Numbered from the stretch's first letter, positions 46,600 through 54,978 are shown. The stretch is DNA of 64,000 nt from a virus (IMGVR_UViG_3300038451_000147:1-64000), one strand, 5' to 3'. Numbers and translations: made by a program. The notes: a model not told the origin generated them from the sequence alone.

Positions 46600-47685
46600 A
46601 TGTCAGAAGACCAATGGCTACCAGACCTCTTCAATCCGGCTCAAGCCCCAGAGCCAGAGCCAAGTGAGCCATCTGAACCTGCTACACAGCCAACCGTGTC
46701 TGCCCCTTATGATACAATAGACGTTGCCTTGGACGGCTGGACTTACCGCCTTTGGAGACAATGGTTAGGACAGGACGAGCAAGAGCAAAGGAAGAATGTA
46801 GACCTACTCACCGATATATTCCAACAGTATGACCCTTCTGCAACATCGCTTCTGGAAGTGTCGAAGTCGCAACCGGATTCTCCCGACCCCTACTCATGGG
46901 TATTCCGCTTCGGTTTGTTTGGAGACCCTGCAAAAGTAACGGAAGCCATCGAAAACATTGACTCTCAACTCCTTAAGATAGCCGAAAACTTCAAGGTTAT
47001 AGCAGGAACAGCAAAGGCACTTGTGACAAGAATGGATGGGACGCAAGAGGCCGTTGAACTTCCGAAGGATTTGGTGGCCTCAGACATCGCTACTACTATG
47101 TATAGACTTCTCGACCTAGTTCAGACTGGCGGTGTTAAGGAGTCTCCTGAGACCGAATCAAGGGCTTCGGAACTCCGTCAAATCACATCTCCAGCATCCG
47201 GTGAGTATTGCACTATACACGGAAAGACAGGCGAAGAACATACCGATGAAGAAAGAGAGGCAGATATATGGGGAACAAAAGGAGAGGAAGAGAAGGCATG
47301 GACTCCCGACTACCAATATATCCCAAAGGCTCTCGCTGAAGAGGGACGATGGAACGAATGGGCAGATGAAGTAAAAGAGGCCATAAGCGGAATAGATAAA
47401 GTGGCTGAAGACGTAAAGATGCTGAGAACTACGAAAACTAGCACCCCTGAACAGACTATCAACACTCTTAACGCGGTCAAAGAGTTGGTTGAGACCACAA
47501 GAAGTTGGTTCTATGAAATCGCCACCCAAGTAGACCAAGAGCCTATCGGAGAGGAAGACAAAGCCCTTGCAGGTGAATTGAAACGGGTATTCAAAGACGA
47601 GACCATGAAGACGGTTTTCGACAACCTCTCGTCTATGATTGAGAAGGTCATCGCTGAGAAGCAGACAATGGTTATACCGAACTAG
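46600..47685 (+). CDS. Scaffold-like or minor virion protein, 361 aa
   Basis: A Pro/Glu-rich N-terminus (APEPEPSEPSEPATQPTVSA), a helical body (ENIDSQLLKIAENFKVIAGT), a small CTIHGKTGEEH metal-like element and a helical C-terminus with coiled-coil segments. It directly follows the terminase. No family recognised; portal-associated or internal scaffold functions are possible. Confidence 0.5.
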   Translation: MSEDQWLPDLFNPAQAPEPEPSEPSEPATQPTVSAPYDTIDVALDGWTYRLWRQWLGQDEQEQRKNVDLLTDIFQQYDPSATSLLEVSKSQPDSPDPYSWVFRFGLFGDPAKVTEAIENIDSQLLKIAENFKVIAGTAKALVTRMDGTQEAVELPKDLVASDIATTMYRLLDLVQTGGVKESPETESRASELRQITSPASGEYCTIHGKTGEEHTDEEREADIWGTKGEEEKAWTPDYQYIPKALAEEGRWNEWADEVKEAISGIDKVAEDVKMLRTTKTSTPEQTINTLNAVKELVETTRSWFYEIATQVDQEPIGEEDKALAGELKRVFKDETMKTVFDNLSSMIEKVIAEKQTMVIPN

Positions 47686-47689
47686 AATG

Positions 47690-47698
47690 CTTAAATAC
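47690..47698 (+). promoter_or_regulatory. TATA box for gene at 47720
   Basis: GAATGCTTAAATACT, 22 bases before ATG 47720. Confidence 0.6.
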
Positions 47699-47719
47699 TA
47701 AGCCACATCTACTTCACTC

Positions 47720-48058
47720 ATGAGCCAAGAAGAAGAGTCTATCCCTCATGAAACACAGGTAATGGAAGTCATGCGGAACCTATTCTCCACAGAGTATGGG
47801 CTTGACGAAGAGGACAGAGACCTTGCCAACCGATTGGTTCAATACGGAAGCGACAAAACAGGACTAAGTGAGAAGGAGATAGCCGTCTTCATAAAGATGG
47901 GCATAATGGATAACGAGAAAGACCTTCTCGTTCCAGACCAGTTCTTCTTCAGGGGTCTGGTGCTTCCTTCCTTCTGGATGAAGTGTCTGCTTGCTTATCA
48001 TGGGATGATGGACTTTTCTAATAAAAGTGAGAACAATGAGAAAACTCAGACCAAATGA
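47720..48058 (+). CDS. Unknown 112-aa helical protein
   Basis: MSQEEESIPHETQVMEVMRN then EEDRDLANRLVQYGSDKTGL; all-helical with acidic N-terminus. Overlaps the next gene. Not recognised. Confidence 0.55.
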   Translation: MSQEEESIPHETQVMEVMRNLFSTEYGLDEEDRDLANRLVQYGSDKTGLSEKEIAVFIKMGIMDNEKDLLVPDQFFFRGLVLPSFWMKCLLAYHGMMDFSNKSENNEKTQTK

Positions 48059-48395
48059 CATCGTAACAGTCGTAGCAATCGCATCCGAACTTGTAGCAAT
48101 TTTACTCTTTCTGCTCCAAATATGGCTCTTGGGCGCAATCTATTGTTTCGCTTCTGTTGTAGCAATAGTCTTCCTAAACCACAATCTGAACGGAATCTAC
48201 AAAAAGGGAAGCACGATTAGATGGCTCGACTATCTGAGAATCAGAGACCTAATGGCTCACGGTCACAACTATGAAGCGGTCATTTACACCATGAAGGTAG
48301 CCTATGGGATGGATGAAGCGCAAATTCAAGCCCTAAAGCCAGAAGACCTAAATACTCTCATGGAGAAACTGAAGGTGAATAAAGAAAATGTCTAA
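48036..48395 (+). CDS. Two-helix membrane protein with soluble tail, 119 aa
   Basis: Two hydrophobic spans (VVAIASELVAILLFLLQIWL and AIYCFASVVAIVFLNHNLNG), then a helical cytosolic region (LDYLRIRDLMAHGHNYEAVI) with a late helix (EDLNTLMEKLKVNKENV). ATG 48036 overlaps the upstream gene by 23 bases. Role unknown; could be a holin-like or envelope protein. Confidence 0.55.
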   Translation: MRKLRPNDIVTVVAIASELVAILLFLLQIWLLGAIYCFASVVAIVFLNHNLNGIYKKGSTIRWLDYLRIRDLMAHGHNYEAVIYTMKVAYGMDEAQIQALKPEDLNTLMEKLKVNKENV

Positions 48396-48669
48396 CTTCT
48401 ATGACGAACTGAATACCCTAGAATGGGAGAAGTATGTCTACGTCAAATGCTTAGTGTGTCACGGAGTCTACAGATACGGCATCTACGGTTTCCAAGAAGG
48501 TGGGATAAACTGCGTCCTCTGTGGAGCCGTCACTTGGAACCCCATCATCGTAGACAAGGAAGAATACCGGAAGTTCCTAGAAAAACAGAAGAACCCCTAC
48601 GGCCTACAGACTTTCCAGCAAAGGGTCTGGGGAACTGCACCCAACGATGAGCCTTATCAAAGACGTTAA
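48388..48669 (+). CDS. Zinc-ribbon protein, 93 aa
   Basis: CLVCHGVYRYG and CVLCGAVTWNP form a zinc ribbon near residues 20-45, followed by a basic helix (EEYRKFLEKQKN). ATG overlaps the upstream stop by 8 bases. Confidence 0.6.
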   Translation: MSNFYDELNTLEWEKYVYVKCLVCHGVYRYGIYGFQEGGINCVLCGAVTWNPIIVDKEEYRKFLEKQKNPYGLQTFQQRVWGTAPNDEPYQRR

Positions 48670-48675
48670 GACTAT

Positions 48676-48882
48676 CTAAGGAGTAGGAGCGACCTGTTCT
48701 TGCGTAGTAAGATACGCGACTACTGCCCCTGCAATAGCCGCTACGAAAATAACAACCGCGCCCTCTGTAGTCAGGTCAGGGATGTATTTAGGGAGTATTG
48801 CCGTAATAAGGGCAGATGCCGCACTTACCACTGCGATGATTAGAGCAAGCACTGATTTGCTTACCGTAAGGATTGTGGTCAT
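48676..48882 (-). CDS. Two-helix membrane protein, 68 aa
   Basis: Ala/Val/Ile-rich spans (SVLALIIAVVSAASALITAI and GAVVIFVAAIAGAVVAYLTT) joined by LPKYIPDLTTE. Holin-sized with a holin-like layout, but no family assigned. ATGA overlap with the next minus gene. Confidence 0.55.
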   Translation of the reverse strand: MTTILTVSKSVLALIIAVVSAASALITAILPKYIPDLTTEGAVVIFVAAIAGAVVAYLTTQEQVAPTP

Positions 48883-49289
48883 ACCTTCTTCTTAGACTTC
48901 TGCCCCTTATAAGCCTTCTTCTTCGGAAGGTAACTAGGAATGTTCATCAGTTCCTTTGGAAGCAAGCCTCTCTCAATCATCTCCTCAACGTGGATGATAC
49001 AAGCGATGTTCCAAGCGGAAGCGGCCAAATGGTCTTCGTCCCTCAAACCCTCTCTATACTCATTGAGATGGCGTATCGCACTGTCAAGAAATCTTCCAAT
49101 GGGTATCCCTTTCTCCCAATTGCGGTCTCCATACTTGACAGCCCCGTTCTCATAGTGTCTAGCCAGTCTACGAAGGAAGATAGGGCTTATGAGGTCGAAC
49201 CTTCCCTTTCCCTGTTGGATGTCCCGCACCGCACCTGTCTTGAACTTCTGCCTTGTTCCACTGTCCTTGACTTTCTTGTAGTCCATCAT
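48879..49289 (-). CDS. dATP/dGTP diphosphohydrolase-like protein (DUF5664 type)
   Basis: 136 aa. TGAVRDIQQGKGRFDLISPI then RHYENGAVKYGDRNWEKGIP and HLNEYREGLRDEDHLAASAW match the phage family annotated as dATP/dGTP diphosphohydrolase N-terminal domain, some members of which are linked to modified-base genomes. The conserved Lys-Gly-Arg-Asp, Tyr-Gly-Arg-Asn-Trp and EDHLA positions are present. Probably removes a dNTP from the pool. Overlaps the deoxyribosyltransferase-like gene. Confidence 0.7.
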   Translation of the reverse strand: MMDYKKVKDSGTRQKFKTGAVRDIQQGKGRFDLISPIFLRRLARHYENGAVKYGDRNWEKGIPIGRFLDSAIRHLNEYREGLRDEDHLAASAWNIACIIHVEEMIERGLLPKELMNIPSYLPKKKAYKGQKSKKKV

Positions 49290-49774
49290 TTCCTCTTCAT
49301 CACTTTCGATTGGTTGAAGGAATGGATGAACTCATCAACACTGGTGAAGATTGCTGTTGCATGATACACCAACCAAGGATGTCCCATTTTAGTCCTATCT
49401 TCTATTATGAGATAGGTCGGATGCTTGACAACGTGACTATTGTAGAAGACTTCCATCGGGGTTCCAACAGAAATCTTATCGGTAAAGAAGGCTAACACAC
49501 CATCTGCCCTTCTTATGATTTTGAGGTCGCGCTCCACCACTTCCTTTGGGATATTGGTTGCCAGACCCCATGTTGAAATCCACTTTTGGCGTTCCTCTTT
49601 GTCCTTGAACTTCTTGTCCTGAGACAACCTATCGAACTTCTTCACATCATGCCTACCTTCTACATCATAAAAGGGATTGACTAGATTCAATCCTGTCTTC
49701 CTTTCTATCTTCTTCTCTTCTATACGGAGCCGAAGTCTGTCTCCAAACGGGTGCGCCATGTAGTAACTAAGCAT
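49286..49774 (-). CDS. Nucleoside 2-deoxyribosyltransferase-like protein
   Basis: 162 aa. MLSYYMAHPFGDRLRLRIEE gives the Rossmann-like first strand; VNPFYDVEGRHD and DLKIIRRADGVLAFFTDKIS, then GTPMEVFYNSHV (G-x-P-x-E, with the catalytic Glu) match NDT/DUF4406 proteins that swap or hydrolyse nucleoside bases. Adjacent dNTP hydrolase supports nucleotide-pool editing. GTG 49783 is an alternative start. Confidence 0.7.
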   Translation of the reverse strand: MLSYYMAHPFGDRLRLRIEEKKIERKTGLNLVNPFYDVEGRHDVKKFDRLSQDKKFKDKEERQKWISTWGLATNIPKEVVERDLKIIRRADGVLAFFTDKISVGTPMEVFYNSHVVKHPTYLIIEDRTKMGHPWLVYHATAIFTSVDEFIHSFNQSKVMKRK

Positions 49775-49925
49775 GGATTTCACCCCTGATTATCTCAAAG
49801 ACCTCATCCTGAGAGACCATCGTAATGGGGCCAGCGTATCCTTGAACCATATATCCAGTCAACTTCCTGATACAGTTAATAAGGATTTCGGCCTCTTCCT
49901 CAGTCAAAGACTTCACCATTTTCAT
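49767..49925 (-). CDS. Unknown 52-aa helical protein
   Basis: MKMVKSLTEEEAEILINCIR then a short strand region (GPITMVSQDEVFEIIRGEIH). Overlaps the gene before by 26 bases and the next by 8. Not recognised. Confidence 0.45.
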   Translation of the reverse strand: MKMVKSLTEEEAEILINCIRKLTGYMVQGYAGPITMVSQDEVFEIIRGEIHA

Positions 49926-50193
49926 GGCACTTCACGTTCTCATAACGAGCAACCACCTTCCTATAGAACTCCTGTTGAACAGCCGCTAAGATACCCATCA
50001 TCTCATTTAGAGTCTTATAGTTGCGTGGTAGAAACTCTGTCTCCTTGTAGACCTCAAGAAGCACTCGCGTTAGAGCATAGTTGGTCATACCCTCTCTACT
50101 TACATCCATAGAGACCAAATTGTTGATTTTATCGGCCAACATCCGAATGTTGTCATCCAATTCTCTTCGTTGCTTTTGTTTGATGTAAGGCAT
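49900..50193 (-). CDS. DUF6899-type phage protein, 97 aa
   Basis: Begins MPYIKQKQRRELDDNIRMLA and ends with MGILAAVQQEFYRKVVARYE then NVKCHENGEV. This MPYIxxxxR...YEDxKxxENGDV layout is a small conserved phage family of unknown role, often near nucleotide-metabolism genes. Confidence 0.7.
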   Translation of the reverse strand: MPYIKQKQRRELDDNIRMLADKINNLVSMDVSREGMTNYALTRVLLEVYKETEFLPRNYKTLNEMMGILAAVQQEFYRKVVARYENVKCHENGEVFD

Positions 50194-50214
50194 ACCAACC
50201 CCTTGCTCTCAACT

Positions 50215-50224
50215 CTATTTAAGG
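50215..50224 (-). promoter_or_regulatory. TATA box for gene 49900-50193
   Basis: Minus-strand GAATCCTTAAATAGAG, 22 bases before ATG 50193, with GCAAGGGGTTGGT before the start. Confidence 0.65.
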
Positions 50225-50248
50225 ATTCTACGATTTAGACCTTGAAAC

Positions 50249-50258
50249 CTTTATATAG
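50249..50258 (+). promoter_or_regulatory. TATA box for gene at 50282
   Basis: AACCTTTATATAGTCC, 24 bases before ATG 50282. Confidence 0.65.
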
Positions 50259-50281
50259 TCCAAGACGCTAGAGTAGTCTTA

Positions 50282-50482
50282 ATGACTACAGAATGGAAGA
50301 AACTTCAATCGGTTGGCCACGCCACCACTCGCATTACTCACATCAGAGCCGACCTCATCAGAGACCTCTTGCCCAACGCTTCTGCTAAAACCATCATCGG
50401 TGGTAAGTGGACGTTTGACAGTGACAAGAAGGTTCTGGTTCTCGAAATCAAAGAGTTCTCTGAATGGCCGCCAAAAGAGTGA
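50282..50482 (+). CDS. Unknown 66-aa basic protein
   Basis: MTTEWKKLQSVGHATTRITH; a central helix (IRADLIRDLLPNASAKTIIG) and strands (KWTFDSDKKVLVLEIKEF). Not recognised. Confidence 0.55.
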   Translation: MTTEWKKLQSVGHATTRITHIRADLIRDLLPNASAKTIIGGKWTFDSDKKVLVLEIKEFSEWPPKE

Positions 50483-50488
50483 GAGTAG

Positions 50489-50791
50489 ATGTCTGAAGAT
50501 AAAGAGGAAGAGAATGATGGAAAAGGCCGTCATTACAAGCCTCAAGAACGGACTCTCTTCCTTGATATAGAGGGTCTCGACCTCAACACCCCAGAAGGGC
50601 AGGATGAGATGCTGAAACGGTTGCAGATTCTCATAGCCACAACAAACCACAATGCTCTAGACCTGAAAGCCTTTGCCACCCTCAAGGATACCGTCAGGAT
50701 TAAAACCGACCTCAATGTTCTAAGACTCTTCACCCAAATGAAGAAGAAAATGGACGAATGGGAGACCGCACAGATAGCCAAGAATCCTTAA
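50489..50791 (+). CDS. Helical 100-aa protein
   Basis: An acidic/basic start (MSEDKEEENDGKGRHYKPQE), then long helices (DEMLKRLQILIATTNHNALD, LNVLRLFTQMKKKMDEWETA). Size and shape could suit a small terminase or scaffold component, but no motif proves it. Confidence 0.55.
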   Translation: MSEDKEEENDGKGRHYKPQERTLFLDIEGLDLNTPEGQDEMLKRLQILIATTNHNALDLKAFATLKDTVRIKTDLNVLRLFTQMKKKMDEWETAQIAKNP

Positions 50792-50795
50792 ATAG
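50787..50795 (+). promoter_or_regulatory. TATA box for gene at 50819
   Basis: GAATCCTTAAATAGCC, 24 bases before ATG 50819, within the end of the upstream gene. Confidence 0.6.
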
Positions 50796-50818
50796 CCTAG
50801 AAACGTAGGTGGTTGACT

Positions 50819-50926
50819 ATGGGAGAAAAAGAAGGAAAGCGGTACTACTTTTGGAGAACGGTGACAGGAACGATTTCTGCTGTAGGCACAATAATCATCC
50901 TGCTAAAGGTCTTTAATCTGATTTAG
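50819..50926 (+). CDS. Single-helix membrane peptide, 35 aa
   Basis: MGEKEGKRYYFWRTVTGTIS then AVGTIIILLKVFNLI: a basic N-terminus and one transmembrane span. Promoter-supported. Converges on 50923. Confidence 0.5.
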   Translation: MGEKEGKRYYFWRTVTGTISAVGTIIILLKVFNLI

Positions 50927-51426
50927 GCTTCGTTGAGGAAAGGAACTCCCATCTCATCCTTATCCTTGTCTTCGTCTGAAGGCTCAAGTTCATATTCCTC
51001 TGAGGTCTCGTCTGCCGGATTGCCTTTGTGCTTCTCGGACTCGTAGGTGTCTCCTAATTCGGCTTGAGTCTCTGGTTCTCGCACCATCTTCTCTCCCTCT
51101 TCGGTTGCGACATAGCCGCCATACTCGGTCTCGACTATCAGTCCTTGGTCTACCAGACTCTTGAGGGCTGGCTTGACCTTCGTTGTTCCTTCCTTCACCG
51201 CGTCCATAATGGCATCATGCAGTTCAGAATCCTTCTCCTGAATCTCAAAGGCGATGTCAGCCATACTTGCTGGCCCACCATATTCCTCTTTGTAATGGGC
51301 TACCTGAAAGAGAACTTCGGCCTCTATATCTAACTCTCCACTGTCCAAAGCCGTTTCTGGGGCCGTCTCAGGCTCTTCTACTGGCTCTGGATTCGGCTCA
51401 GTCTCAGAGTCGGTTGCTATAGCCAT
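50923..51426 (-). CDS. Acidic winged-helix-like protein, 167 aa
   Basis: Acidic Pro/Glu-rich N-terminus, then a winged-helix pattern (IEAEVLFQVAHYKEEYGGPA, VKPALKSLVDQGLIVETEYG with GGYVATEEGEKM wing), then an acidic tail. Possibly a regulator or a virion component with a DNA-binding module. Confidence 0.5.
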   Translation of the reverse strand: MAIATDSETEPNPEPVEEPETAPETALDSGELDIEAEVLFQVAHYKEEYGGPASMADIAFEIQEKDSELHDAIMDAVKEGTTKVKPALKSLVDQGLIVETEYGGYVATEEGEKMVREPETQAELGDTYESEKHKGNPADETSEEYELEPSDEDKDKDEMGVPFLNEA

Positions 51427-51448
51427 AGGATAGGAAAGGGGCTAGGAG

Positions 51449-51458
51449 TATTTAAATA
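51449..51458. promoter_or_regulatory. Palindromic TATA box shared by divergent genes
   Basis: TATTTAAATA is a perfect palindrome, 23 bases from ATG 51426 (-) and 27 bases from ATG 51485 (+). The minus side also shows CCCCTTTCC; the plus side has no GGGGTAG. Likely drives both genes. Confidence 0.6.
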
Positions 51459-51484
51459 TAGCGACTTGCTCTATCTACTATAGT

Positions 51485-51964
51485 ATGAGCATCGTTCCAC
51501 CTGCGATAGTCCAATACTGCAATACACAGGACATCGTGAGACTACTCAATCTGCAACAGTCCAGCACAGACCCCAACAAGTATCTCGTCTGGCAGATTCC
51601 GACCTCAGTAGACATCATAAACACCTTTGTCCGGTATGGGAACGAACAGACTACTGCTACATGGGGAGACCTCACCCAAAGTTCATTATTGCCTCTCGCA
51701 AGGCAGTATGCCGTCTTCACAGCCGCCCTAAATATGATAGAGACGATGACAGTAAATTGGGTGATTTCCGGTCTACCAGTGACCATCGGTGATGTCAGCA
51801 TCAACAGACTCCAAGCCATGCAAGCGGCAACAGTTGAAGTCAAAGAGAGGTTCAAAGAGGAGATAGGCATACTCTACGTCAAGTTGTCAGAAATCTCGTT
51901 CCCCAACAACTATCAGAGTCCAAGTCCATACGTTGACTTCGGTGGGAGTCCGTATTGGAGTTAG
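51485..51964 (+). CDS. Head-tail adaptor-like protein, 159 aa
   Basis: All-helical core (ARQYAVFTAALNMIETMTVN, VEVKERFKEEIGILYVKLSE) as in gp6/gp15-type connectors. Assigned mainly from position: it precedes a stopper-like domain and a terminator-like gene. N-terminus MSIVPPAIVQYCNTQDIVRL. Confidence 0.45.
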   Translation: MSIVPPAIVQYCNTQDIVRLLNLQQSSTDPNKYLVWQIPTSVDIINTFVRYGNEQTTATWGDLTQSSLLPLARQYAVFTAALNMIETMTVNWVISGLPVTIGDVSINRLQAMQAATVEVKERFKEEIGILYVKLSEISFPNNYQSPSPYVDFGGSPYWS

Positions 51965-51974
51965 GTGATTAAAA

Positions 51975-54038
51975 ATGGCTCCGCCTTTCACACCTGTAAC
52001 TGTAACAGATTCTACAACAGGAGTAGATACCATCGGCCCTTTACAACGAAATTTGATAGCGACTTGGACAACGCCTCAAACAACCACAAGCGGAACTACC
52101 ACAGACCTCTGCAATCAGCCAAAGACATTCGTTGGCAACGATGGCTACTACTACGCCTTCTATGCAGACGACATGGACGAGATAAGTTACTCCTACACCA
52201 CCGATGGAACCATTTGGACAGAGGTTCAAAATATATTCGGTAGCAAGGACACATCAGATGCCGCAGATTTCGTGGTCTGGTATGACGATGCAAGTGACAA
52301 AGTGGCAATCGCACGAATCTCGGAAGGTGACTTCACAGCCTTCTATTGGAGCATTGGCACACCATACCAAGGAGCCATAACTTGGGACTATTTTGATGAG
52401 ACGAAGATGGTGCTTTACCAATCCTACATAGAGTTTCCTAGCGTCTACATAGGCTCCAACCACGATTCCACTGGCACATATCTCTGGGTATCTGTGACAA
52501 CTGAAGACAATTCCAACAACTACTACAATGAGGTCTGGCGATACACCTACAGCGACATTTCACCTAGTTGGACTGAGATTCTGGTTACCCCAACCGACTT
52601 TTCCAGCCACGCCCTTACAGTAATCGTGGGAACTCCAACAAGCCATGATTTGGTTTTGTTCAGAGGCGGATTCACTGCATGGAGCGATGTAGTGACATTC
52701 TACTCCTCAATAAACGATGGAACATCATTTACTGCTGGCTCTCCAACATCCGGCACTTACACTCTTGAATGGAGTGGATACACGGTCTATGACGACACAG
52801 TGTATATCTCAGCAGTAGGCCCGACTGGAGAAGGCGGTGGTAGCCTATCCTTGGTAGCATATAACGCGAATACAGATTCGGTAACTGAAAACAATCTCAT
52901 ACCTACCTTCCCCATACTTTGGAGCATGGTATTCGATGGCGGAGCAACCATCTCAGTAAATCTGTATGGTTTCACCATCCTATGTGCAGGCTCAGATGAG
53001 ACCATTTCAATCACCCAAAGTCAGCCTTGGTATGAGTTCAATCCTGCCCTAATGACATGGATGGCCCCAACAACACTGTGGACAGGAAGCGAAGTCGCGC
53101 CCCAATATCCTCAGATATACTACAAGGAAGTGCCGGGTAGCCCACTATCAGCAGTAGCAGAATGGACGACCTTCGCTCCCACAAACACATGGGCCACTAT
53201 CCTGTATCCGTCAATGCTCATAGGTGGAGTCATTGGTATATTAGATACTACAAGTGATATGGAATTTATTAGTCACTACAACGCTTCCTTCTATGTATCT
53301 GATAGCGCGATTGCGATTGAGTCTCTCGGCCATCTCATTCATGAAGGAGATGCGGCTCTTGCATTAGAGTATCTCGGCTTGCTAACCAAACGTGGTATAC
53401 TAGATAGCACAACAGACATTGAATCTATCATTGTAAACATTAGCACTCTCCACAAGACCATACAGGATTACGCTTACGCAGTTGATTGGGCAGTAGGTGG
53501 AAATCTTGTAGGTCTTTTCGACATGGCCTACGCAGAAGACAAGATTTCGGTGCAAAAGTTCTGCACATACAGTCCCATCTCTGGAGCCATCCCTCTAACA
53601 GCTATGGACACCGATTACATAGCCCTTACCTACCGCCAGATGATAGACATGACTGGAATCCCCATCACCTACAGGACTCAGCATATAGTTGGCCACGATG
53701 CCTATGAGCACCCCATAATCAAATACACCGATTCCATACTCACCGCCTTCATCACCATCTTCACCAACGTAGAATACGAGTATGTTGAAGAGGGCTTCCT
53801 GCCTAACCACTACGCCAGTATGTGGATATACTGTGTAGCCCCACAGGTAGGAGACCATGTAGTGTGGCAAAGCATAGAGTGGGAAGTAAGGAACTCCATA
53901 CCGAAGGTCATCGGCAACAAGACCGTCTACTATCAGACCATCCTCAGAAGGGTGCTTGCGAATGTACCGCCAGCCGCACCTGACCCGAATACACTTAATA
54001 GTGGCGGAGTAGCAAGTCTCCCCACAGGCGACCCGTAG
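51975..54038 (+). CDS. Beta-propeller protein fused to a head-closure-like domain
   Basis: 687 aa. Residues 1-420 show blade-like repeats (FVGNDGYYYAFYADDMDEIS, TDGTIWTEVQ, SLSLVAYNANTDS) as in the tail propeller at 32925. Residues 570-680 (VGDHVVWQSIEWEVRNSIPK) match the small barrel of stopper/head-closure proteins. Gene order adaptor - this - terminator supports that. The middle has IESLGHLIHEGDAALALEYL repeats. Confidence 0.5.
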   Translation: MAPPFTPVTVTDSTTGVDTIGPLQRNLIATWTTPQTTTSGTTTDLCNQPKTFVGNDGYYYAFYADDMDEISYSYTTDGTIWTEVQNIFGSKDTSDAADFVVWYDDASDKVAIARISEGDFTAFYWSIGTPYQGAITWDYFDETKMVLYQSYIEFPSVYIGSNHDSTGTYLWVSVTTEDNSNNYYNEVWRYTYSDISPSWTEILVTPTDFSSHALTVIVGTPTSHDLVLFRGGFTAWSDVVTFYSSINDGTSFTAGSPTSGTYTLEWSGYTVYDDTVYISAVGPTGEGGGSLSLVAYNANTDSVTENNLIPTFPILWSMVFDGGATISVNLYGFTILCAGSDETISITQSQPWYEFNPALMTWMAPTTLWTGSEVAPQYPQIYYKEVPGSPLSAVAEWTTFAPTNTWATILYPSMLIGGVIGILDTTSDMEFISHYNASFYVSDSAIAIESLGHLIHEGDAALALEYLGLLTKRGILDSTTDIESIIVNISTLHKTIQDYAYAVDWAVGGNLVGLFDMAYAEDKISVQKFCTYSPISGAIPLTAMDTDYIALTYRQMIDMTGIPITYRTQHIVGHDAYEHPIIKYTDSILTAFITIFTNVEYEYVEEGFLPNHYASMWIYCVAPQVGDHVVWQSIEWEVRNSIPKVIGNKTVYYQTILRRVLANVPPAAPDPNTLNSGGVASLPTGDP

Positions 54039-54506
54039 ATGGTAATCATAAGTCAACCGCCAAACGGGGTAGACCCCATCCTTTTCCTACAGGGCTTGCT
54101 AGTAGGTCAAATCAGAGACGACTCAGGAACTATCGTGCGAATAACGGTAGTCTATCCGAAAGAGATACAAGGGATAACCATGCCTCTGATAATAATCAAC
54201 CAGAAGCCAGAAGAGATGAGATTCATCAGCATCCCCGCCTTGAGACGCAGATGGACTACGCCTTTCACCCTTGAGATTTGGGCCAAAAGCGTGGAGCAGA
54301 GATACGCCATAAAAGAGAGCCTGATGGCTAGACTGGATGCCATCACTGGCCCTGCAAACCAACTCGCAGATAACTATGTGTATATGTGGTTCAAGGTCAA
54401 CGAGCCGAAAGACCAACAGAAGAAGTTCGGACAGCCCATATTCACAATCGGATTCCAAGTCACACTGGTCTACGACACCCTCACAGCACAAGTGCCACCG
54501 TTATGA
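54039..54506 (+). CDS. Tail terminator-like protein, 155 aa
   Basis: MVIISQPPNGVDPILFLQGL, a strand-helix core (PFTLEIWAKSVEQRYAIKES with LMARLDAI) and C-terminal GFQVTLVYDTLTAQ have the layout of gpU-type tail terminators (the ring that caps the tube before joining to the head). Starts one base after the upstream stop. Confidence 0.5.
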   Translation: MVIISQPPNGVDPILFLQGLLVGQIRDDSGTIVRITVVYPKEIQGITMPLIIINQKPEEMRFISIPALRRRWTTPFTLEIWAKSVEQRYAIKESLMARLDAITGPANQLADNYVYMWFKVNEPKDQQKKFGQPIFTIGFQVTLVYDTLTAQVPPL

Positions 54507-54583
54507 TAACAAGAGAGAACTTAGGTAGCAGAAGTAACGAACAGGTCGTCAATGTCGGTGCTCTGTTCTATCCAGCCTTCTAG
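54503..54583 (+). CDS. 26-aa peptide
   Basis: MITRENLGSRSNEQVVNVGA LF...; the ATG overlaps the terminator-like stop as ATGA and the stop overlaps the minus gene at 54580. Support is only the overlap chain. Confidence 0.35.
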   Translation: MITRENLGSRSNEQVVNVGALFYPAF

Positions 54584-54897
54584 CCTTTTAGTAGATTGAC
54601 ATCCTCTACTGAAAGCAGTGCTTCAGAAAGTTTATCGAAGAAGGGACTTTGCACCAGTTCACCCATCAGACTATACTTGTCGGCCAGTTCAGCAACAAGG
54701 GTCAGAACGTCTTGGTCTTCCACAATCTCTGCCCCACAGTAGATGGCGATGGGAGCCTTGGTCTCCTTACAGAAGATGAAGGTGTAGTCTAAGACACGCG
54801 CAACGTGCTTGGTGTGTTTGCAGTTGGTAGAAGTGTGGTCGCCCTCAAAGAGTAGAACATATTTCCCGTCACTAGCCTTGGCCCCTGTTAGAAGCAT
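54580..54897 (-). CDS. Unknown 105-aa protein
   Basis: MLLTGAKASDGKYVLLFEGD, TSTNCKHTKHVARVLDYTFI, APIAIYCGAEIVEDQDVLTL: alternating strands and helices with Cys/His residues. ATG 54897 is chosen by promoter spacing over 54945. Not recognised. Confidence 0.5.
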   Translation of the reverse strand: MLLTGAKASDGKYVLLFEGDHTSTNCKHTKHVARVLDYTFIFCKETKAPIAIYCGAEIVEDQDVLTLVAELADKYSLMGELVQSPFFDKLSEALLSVEDVNLLKG

Positions 54898-54920
54898 CTT
54901 AATCCTTATAAGGAAGAAGC

Positions 54921-54930
54921 CTTTATTAAG
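54921..54930 (-). promoter_or_regulatory. TATA box for gene 54580-54897
   Basis: Minus-strand GCTTAATAAAGG, 24 bases before ATG 54897. Confidence 0.5.
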
Positions 54931-54946
54931 CATTGCGACCAACACG

Positions 54947-54956
54947 CTTAAATAAG
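54947..54956 (+). promoter_or_regulatory. TATA box for gene at 54979
   Basis: ACGCTTAAATAAGCC, 23 bases before ATG 54979, with GATAGGGTGGAGC before the start. Confidence 0.6.
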
Positions 54957-54978
54957 CCGAGTTAGATAGGGTGGAGCA

